Positions 58,457 to 64,000 of a DNA stretch of 64,000 nt are shown piece after piece. Positions within the stretch are counted from its first letter, which is position 1, and every line of letters begins with the position of its first letter. This stretch comes from Ascarosepion bandense. Its lineage: Eukaryota; Mollusca; Cephalopoda; Sepiida; Sepiidae. The notes beneath the pieces were generated by a model. It was not told where the DNA came from. It worked only from the letters and a program-made list of their open reading frames with translations, and did not search any database. The stretch lies in assembly GCA_037127315.1 (NCBI GenBank), contig JBBBDQ010001154.1, positions 1,220,001 through 1,284,000 on the forward strand, given 5' to 3'. Made by a program: the position numbers and the translations under genes.

Positions 58457-59826
58457 TTAGTCTTTTTTGTGTGATTGGAGTTTATTATTTTGATGTAGTT
58501 TTAGTTTTAGTGATTTTGTTTTTTTGTTTGGTTGGATTTGTTTTATTTCCATGTTTTCTACACTTTTAGATCTGGTTTTGTTGGGGCTTTTTAGATATTT
58601 AGGGTTTTTCTGTTTTGAAGGATTTTCCTCCATCTCCGTTTCCATTGGTTCAACTGTTTTTTGTTTTTATTAGTGAGGTTCTTGTTCTATGTTTGCTATA
58701 TTTTCTCTTCCTAGGAGATCTTTTTTCAATATTATCTATTTGGGGTGAGGAGTGGAGAGGTTCATTAGGTTTCGTAGTAGTAATATGGATGCTTGGGGTT
58801 TTCGTTATTTGGTTTGGTTTTTCTTCAGTTTCATTAGTTTGGGGTTCAGAGTTCTTTAGAACTGGTTCAACAGGGAGCTTGGTTGTTAGGTTGCTTAAGC
58901 TTTCTTTTAGTGATTCCATTAATGTTTTGAGTTCTTTTATTAGGTTTATCATTTCATGATGAACCACTGCGTGGGTTTGAATTAGGTTGCTGGTGAGTTT
59001 GGTTTTGTTTGCATACGTTGTTGTTGCTGTAGTCTTCCAAAATTATTCCAGAAATAAAATACACAAAAAAATATATATCTGGAAGCATTTTATTTCTGAT
59101 TTTTTTTTCTTTTTTTCAGATTTCTCATTCTTGAGTCAGCTGCATAGTTTTGTCTGCAGTTTGGGCAATTCTATGGTTTTTTCACAGTTCATGTGGTCTG
59201 TTCCACTTTCTCCACACCTTTTACAAAATGGAGGCCTGGTGAACTTTTCTTTGTAGTGCCCAAATGTTTGGCAATTGTGACATCTGAAAGGATTTGGGAT
59301 ATATACATTTACTCTTGTTATAGTATATCCTATCTTCACCTCGGTAGGTGTTCTTGGAGTGTTAAAGTTAAGTATGTATGTGTGAGTTTGTATTATTTTA
59401 TTGTTCTTTTTAATAGAGATTCTGTGAGCATCAATGAGACCTTGAGTCTGGAGGTTGGTTTTTATCTCATCTAGGGTGCAAAGAGAGAGATCGGAACTTC
59501 TCACTACACTCTTTGATGAGTTCAAGGAATTTTGGGGGTACGTTTTTATTTTCAGATTATGAAATGATTTTTGCTTCAGTAGTAGGTCTGAGTATGTGTT
59601 TTTTTGTTATTTCTACTAGTGAGGTATTAGTTGCTAATTCTTTAACTGATTTTGGTTTTATTATAGAGCTGATGATTTTCTCTATGGTGAAAAGGGACAA
59701 CTTTTTAATTGGGGTTTCCTCTATTGATTCTAGTACAATAAATGGAGGGAAGAGTTTCTCATCTGAATCATTTTCTGAATCAGTTTCAATATGTAGGTGC
59801 TTTGGGGTTTTTGATTTTTTGCTCAT
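58457..59826 (-). pseudogene. LINE ORF1 (gag-like, zinc knuckles)
   Basis: Starts MSKKSKTPKHLHIETDSEN, an acidic head; middle part at 59525-59136 with RVNVYIPNPFRCHNCQTFG and HYKEKFTRPPFCKRCGESG, giving CCHC-type knuckles (one with Cys to Thr-Arg changes); the last part is Lys/Pro-rich. This is the RNA-binding ORF1 protein of I and Jockey-type LINEs. Frameshifts at about 59540 and 59100. Confidence 0.8.
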
Positions 59827-60139
59827 TTTTATTTTTGGAATCCATAAGAGATTTTAATGAGTTCACTAACTGTGCTCTTCACCCACCATAAAGCCCTATA
59901 ATGAAAAATGTCAAGGGAGAAACCCATTCGCCTTGGCAAATCAGGGCTACACAGTATACTCACATTAAAGAAAAGAAACTGATAATTTGGACTATGTTTT
60001 CATTCCCAAAATAGCTACTCACCTAGTGTTGTATTTATAAGGGGAAACATCAGTCCCTCCTCAGCATGATTGGCCCTACAGCCACCGCTTTATAAAAAAA
60101 AAAAAAATTGCAAAACACCAAAAGAGGGCTTGACGTAAC

Positions 60140-60600
60140 CAGCCAAAGTGGAGTGTTGCAGGTCATGTGTCCACTTAGATAACCATGTCACAGACTGCTC
60201 AGCCACCAAAATTCCATTCTCATGGGTCGCCACCCATGGCCAACAGGTGGCCCCAGATGTGCAGTCGGCACATTCTACTGCCCCAGCTGACAGGGCAAGA
60301 AAAAATGAGAGTAATGAATCCCTCCCCTGAAGAACAGCAGAAAGCCAGTGTATTTGTGGTAAATGCGTAAAAGAATGTTAGAGAGAACATGAAAATAAAT
60401 GGTTGTATGTTTAGCATGCAAGCTGACATGGGTAGCAAGATAACCCTAATTCTAATAAATTTTTGGATCAGGCTAGGCCAACACAAGTTAAAAAAAAAGA
60501 GGTTTAAAATTAAAATAATTTGACGGAACAACAATAAAAACATTGGGTACCTTCTGTGGTATGTTTGAAATGGATACTCAATTCGAGGCTATTCAAATTA
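60140..60600 (+). pseudogene. Gypsy nucleocapsid end and protease
   Basis: A linker with DRARKNESNESLPEEQQKASV (across two frames), then MQADMGSKITLIP at about 60415: the retropepsin Asp-Thr-Gly-Ser box reads Asp-Met-Gly-Ser. The flap and FDGTTIKTLGTF follow in shifted frames. Confidence 0.65.
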
Positions 60601-61570
60601 TGGTAGTAGCATGCTAGAAGGACCATGCATTATTAGATATTGCCATAGTAAAAGTAGATACAGCCAAATTAATAAAATCCATGGAATCACAAGAGAGTGA
60701 GCTAGGACTTCTAAAAGGATACAAAGGGAGTACTTGATTAAAAGAAAATTACCACCCCAAATACATTCAAGTCAGAGAAGTACCAACCAGTGCATATACT
60801 GACTTTAGTGGTAGGCAAGTTAAACCGCATGATCAAGCAAAGCTTTCTTGAAAAAAATTACACATGGTAGAAGTAACTGGGCCTCACCTATTGTAGCAGT
60901 AAAAAAGGCCAATAGAGATTTGTGGATGTGTGGTGACTATAAAATTGAAGTAAATAACTAGACATATTGGACTTGTTTCCATTACCAAACATTGAAATGG
61001 TGAGCCATAAACTGGCAAAAACTGACTTGAGATCTGTCTACAACTAAATTCAGATTGAAAAAAATTTTTAAAGTCACCACAATCAACACCCCTATATGCC
61101 TGTTAAGGTGGACTCTCTTATCATTTGGAATTCATATTTTAAAGGGTAATTGAAAGAATACTGTTAAGCAAGTTAACTAACATGACTATTTACCAAGATG
61201 ATATAGGGCCTTAGGGGTAGGAGTGAAGACCAAACAAGAGTTAAAACGGAAAGGGGATCAAATATTTTGGCGATTGAAAAAGGCTGGATTAATTGTTAAT
61301 AGAGAAATTACTCAAACATTGAAAAAAAGACCCTAGTAATTGTCTGGAGTATGAAGAGGGCACAAAATATTTTACTAGGTAAGAAATTTCTAGTGAAGTT
61401 AAGCCACAAGCCACTGGAGTTTATTTTTAACTCAAGAAAGGAGTTACCAAAAATTACAACAAGAATTTTATGCTGGGCCAATAAATCATGGCATTTGGTT
61501 TTGACATTGTATATGTTAAGGGAAATACCACTCCTCATGTAGATGTTTTGTCAAGATTAGGGTTTGTCAA
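60600..61570 (+). pseudogene. Gypsy reverse transcriptase and RNase H, decayed
   Basis: RT pieces: SPIVAVKKANRDLWMCGDYK near 60885, FPLPNIEMVSHKLAKTDLRS near 60980. RNase H: MKRAQNILLGKKFLVK near 61351, SHKPLEFIFNSRKELPKIT with its His-Lys-Pro-Leu block, and FDIVYVKGNTTPHVDVLSRL with the final Asp-x-Leu-Ser-Arg. The YxDD region is deleted or unrecognisable. Confidence 0.75.
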
Positions 61571-61699
61571 AGGAAGAGACAATAAACAGGAAACTGAGAA
61601 AGGCAATAATTCAATGGGTAGAGATAGATATATAACACGCCCCCCCCTAGCATTTCCAGTCAACCTCCCTGACCTTTGGCCGATTCTGCCCATGCTGTG

Positions 61700-62525
61700 A
61701 TGTTGATCTCAGAGTAGCCAAAGCAGAATCGCTTATTACCACTTGATGAGGATGGACCAGACTTGCAAGGGATTGGTATATGATAAAAACAACCAGATTC
61801 AAGATCGAAATGACATGATGCAGATATATATATATATCTCAGATGATTACAAGCAAGTCAAAATTGGTGACAGAAAAGAAACATCAGTTGGCTGATATTC
61901 AGTAGAATATCCATGTTATATTATTTCTATGGGACGATCAGTTGGTTGAATTTGGCAATGTCTTTCTCTGATCGACTTTCTCTTATTTCTAGCAGCAGAC
62001 AAGTTTTGAAAGCTGACCGTATTATTCAAACCAAATTTCAAATCACTTCGCCGCTATCTACGACTACCATCTCATTCCAAACACTGGGGCCCAGCTGACT
62101 TTTCGTCTTTTCATTCTGATTTTGTTAAACAAGCACTCCAACTGGATGGCATGGTTAGGTAATGGGGTTCTATTTACCCCTCCCTATATATATGACTTAC
62201 TATCTTGACATGTAAGCAATATCATTTAATATTTCAACTTCTAGGGGAAAGGGAGAAAAACTCACTCCCTGTTATTGTTTGCCTACTCTTATAAACTGTC
62301 CCAGTAACCCAGTACACAGGAGATTGTCAAGGCCTTATTTTGATCTAGGGTCACGCATTGTCAAAATAAAATAAAAAAATTTTAAAAAAATTGCACTTAG
62401 TGAATCCTTGTATCTGTATTTCCCACTTTAACATTTCGACTAGCTTTCCCCGATAAAAATAATTATATTCTTCAATTTTAAAGAAATCTTTTTACTTGAA
62501 AAAAATCACTTAAAATTAATACCAG
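61700..62525. other. Unexplained segment between gypsy RNase H and integrase
   Basis: Gypsy RNase H and integrase are normally close. Here about 800 bp intervene. About 61900-62360 looks like unrelated inserted sequence with no domain I recognise; flanks at 62360-62520 are AT-rich. Probably another insertion, type unknown. Confidence 0.45.
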
Positions 62526-62529
62526 CCAT

Positions 62530-63413
62530 TTGAAAATAGGTTACAGATGTACTTCCGATCAACAAGTTAAAAACAAGATTGAGCAAGATCCAGTATTGAG
62601 CAAAATAACTGAAAGAATAAGTTCAATAGCAGAGCAACCATTTAAGGAGGTAAGACATAAGTTAACTATTGAAAATGGAATTATATGCAATGGAAAGGTG
62701 ATAGTAGCTTGTAGACAAATATATTGAGGGGGATACATGATGACATATATTGTGGCATAACAGTGACATGCAGAAGATTAAAATTACAAGCATGGTGGCC
62801 AGGTTATGCAAAGGATATTGAAGCATTTATTAATAAATGTCCAAAATGCAATGAAATTAGAAGATTCAAGCAAAAAGAGCTTCATTCATGGTCTAAAGAG
62901 GCACAACCATGGGTTATAGTACATATGGACCATGCACACATCAATAGCATAAGATCATTTCTCATAATGGTGGATGGCATATTCTGATTGGCTAGAAATA
63001 ATCAAGGTTAAAAACTGGAGAGCATCCAAAGTCAAATAAGTTTTGAGACGATTGGAGTGCCACAAACAGAGTCAGATTATGCTCCTGAATTTTTGGATGA
63101 AAATTTGTGTACATGGTTGAGGTGGATAGTCTGTGTGCCAAATAAAACACCTCCATACCATCCTCATTCCAACATAATCACAGAGCAGAGGATACAAACA
63201 GTTAAAATGATGTTGAAGGCATTCTCACCCGTCACTGAAAACATTGAGGCATTTGTAGCTAAAATGCTCCTCAGTTATAGGTTGATACCACACGCAGAGA
63301 GGAAGTTGACCCCATCGGCCCTCATGGGTAGACAGATTAGAGCCCCCATTACCATGTCTTCCACCACAAAGGGAATGAGTATGATACAAGAAAGACAAAA
63401 GTACAAATCCTGA
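62530..63413 (+). pseudogene. Gypsy integrase
   Basis: An N-terminal region with a His/Cys zinc finger (RGIHDDIYCG, CPKCNEIRRF). The catalytic core has the first Asp in VHMDHAHINSI and the second in ESDYAPEFLDE; the Glu region is altered (Asn-Ile-Ile-Thr-Glu-Gln-Arg). It ends with LLSYRLIPHAERKLTPSALM. Split over three frames at about 62725 and 63050, so not functional. Confidence 0.85.
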
Positions 63414-63815
63414 AGCAGCAAACTTCCTTTTGTAGAGAGACAATAATATGAATATGGCTTTGTTCGAAAAGGGACAGTATGTTTTAGCTCATGCAGATCA
63501 ATTTAGAAAAATGATTGTGTTGAACGATGTGGAGATGACCAAACTTGGGAGGAGGAAAGTAACTACAGTGAGGAGGCAGAGTAGAGAACAGAAATGCAGG
63601 AGCAAAAAAAAAAAGTAGATATTCAGTGATGAGGATGAACAAGAAATGGACATAAGTAGAGAAGAAAAAAATAACTGACAAAGAAGAGAATGAAGACCAA
63701 GGTCACCAATAAAAAGTAGAAGAGAAGAGCAAAAGCAAGAACTATATAAATCAAGAGTAGTTAGATGTAGCAAAAAGAAAAACAAGGGGATACAACCACT
63801 CTGATTCAGGGAGGG

Positions 63816-63960
63816 TGTAGTACCCTACGCAAATTAGCTGAATTGTATTGTATTTAAGTGCTAATTTAAGATGCTAATTGTCAAGGCTCCATTACGTCAA
63901 TTTTAAAAATGTACTATGTCAGTACATACACTGAAACCGTGAGATACACCAGACATAAGA
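63816..63960 (+). repeat. Gypsy 3' LTR
   Basis: Starts TGTAGTACCCTACG right after a polypurine tract (CAGGGAGGG) and pairs with 52680-52810 by sequence. A purine-rich, frame-broken stretch of about 400 bp (63414-63815) lies between the integrase and the tract. Confidence 0.8.
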
Positions 63961-64000
63961 CTAATATTTTATGTTTCATTATACTTTTCTTGTTTTAATT

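Larger units (their letters stand above)
54010..60070 (-). mobile_element. I-superfamily LINE with RNase H, near full length, inactive
   Basis: Minus strand, read from right to left: ORF1 with zinc knuckles (59826 to about 58457), then ORF2 with AP endonuclease (58450 to about 56850), reverse transcriptase (56785-55292), RNase H (about 54830) and a C-terminal His/Cys segment (54392-54135). Endonuclease plus RNase H in one LINE indicates the I superfamily. It inserted into the gypsy element and was later hit by two more insertions. Confidence 0.85.
52680..63960 (+). mobile_element. Ty3/gypsy LTR retrotransposon, split by nested insertions
   Basis: Plus strand: 5' LTR (about 52680-52810), gag (52822-53894, with a solo LTR in it), then a 6-kb LINE insertion (about 54.0-60.1 kb), then a possible zinc-knuckle region and protease (60.14-60.6), RT (60.6-61.3), RNase H (61.3-61.6), an unexplained segment (61.7-62.5), integrase (62.53-63.41) and 3' LTR (63816-63960). 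The domain order is that of gypsy. Without the three LINE and solo-LTR insertions it would be about 5 kb. Every domain has stops or shifts. Confidence 0.85.

Noticed and set aside
52676..63960. Target-site duplication around the gypsy element
   Set aside because: The bases flanking the two LTRs do not match convincingly, so I claim none.
1..64000. CRISPR arrays, rRNA, functional tRNA genes, bacterial operons
   Set aside because: None seen. tRNA-like sequences are SINE heads without full cloverleaf; repeats are eukaryotic.

Overview
The window looks like a piece of a large, AT-rich, intron-rich animal genome. The mix of Penelope-like elements (PLEs), CR1-type, RTE-type and I-type LINEs, Ty3/gypsy elements, Tc1 transposons, tRNA-derived SINEs and very many (TA)n tracts suggests a mollusc, possibly a coleoid cephalopod. 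That placement is inference; no species-diagnostic gene is present.

The one host gene I can support is on the minus strand. Eight exons between 45523 and 3081 (27, 190, 79, 84, 109, 346, 92 and 179 bp, in transcription order) splice in frame into about 368 residues of the tail (stem) of an axonemal dynein heavy chain, most like the DNAH3/7/12 inner-arm group. The gene runs off the left edge before the linker and motor domain, and its N-terminal start is not visible. Introns are 3 to 11 kb and full of mobile elements. Seven introns are inferred; six are GT-AG and the one between the exons at 7585 and 3259 appears to be GC-AG.

Intron content, left to right: a CR1 LINE tail (5.5 kb); two copies of a tRNA-headed short element ending in a hammerhead ribozyme (3.9 and 9.0 kb); a perfect 43-bp palindrome (8.85 kb); a PLE endonuclease copy between inverted repeats (11.0-11.9 kb); a 235-bp exact tandem dimer (13.4-13.9 kb); two more SINE families; PLEs at 20.6-21.9, 22.8-24.5, 29.8-30.5, 39.9-41.1 and 41.4-41.8 kb; a foldback element (33.2-33.6 kb); and a Tc1 transposon with 210-bp terminal inverted repeats and exact TA ends (34870-36429).

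To the right of 45.9 kb the window is almost wholly nested retroelements. A Ty3/gypsy relic lies on the minus strand at 46.5-48.1 kb. A second gypsy element spans about 52680-63960 on the plus strand with recognisable short LTRs. It was hit by an I-superfamily LINE (minus, about 54.0-60.1 kb) and by a solo LTR with a perfect GGAAT duplication (53298-53695). The LINE was in turn hit by an RTE-type fragment (57.2-57.6 kb) and another solo LTR (57760-58186).

The most unusual pattern is the number of hammerhead-ribozyme-like motifs: about fifteen sites from at least seven sequence families, read by eye from conserved core, stem and palindromic helix III. Nearly all sit at ends of PLE or foldback elements that abut (TA)n tracts. 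One, at 9035-9078, has every conserved core residue. Hammerheads in PLEs and in retrozyme-type elements are known; the density here, the tRNA-head/hammerhead SINE and the 235-bp dimer are the parts worth a second look.
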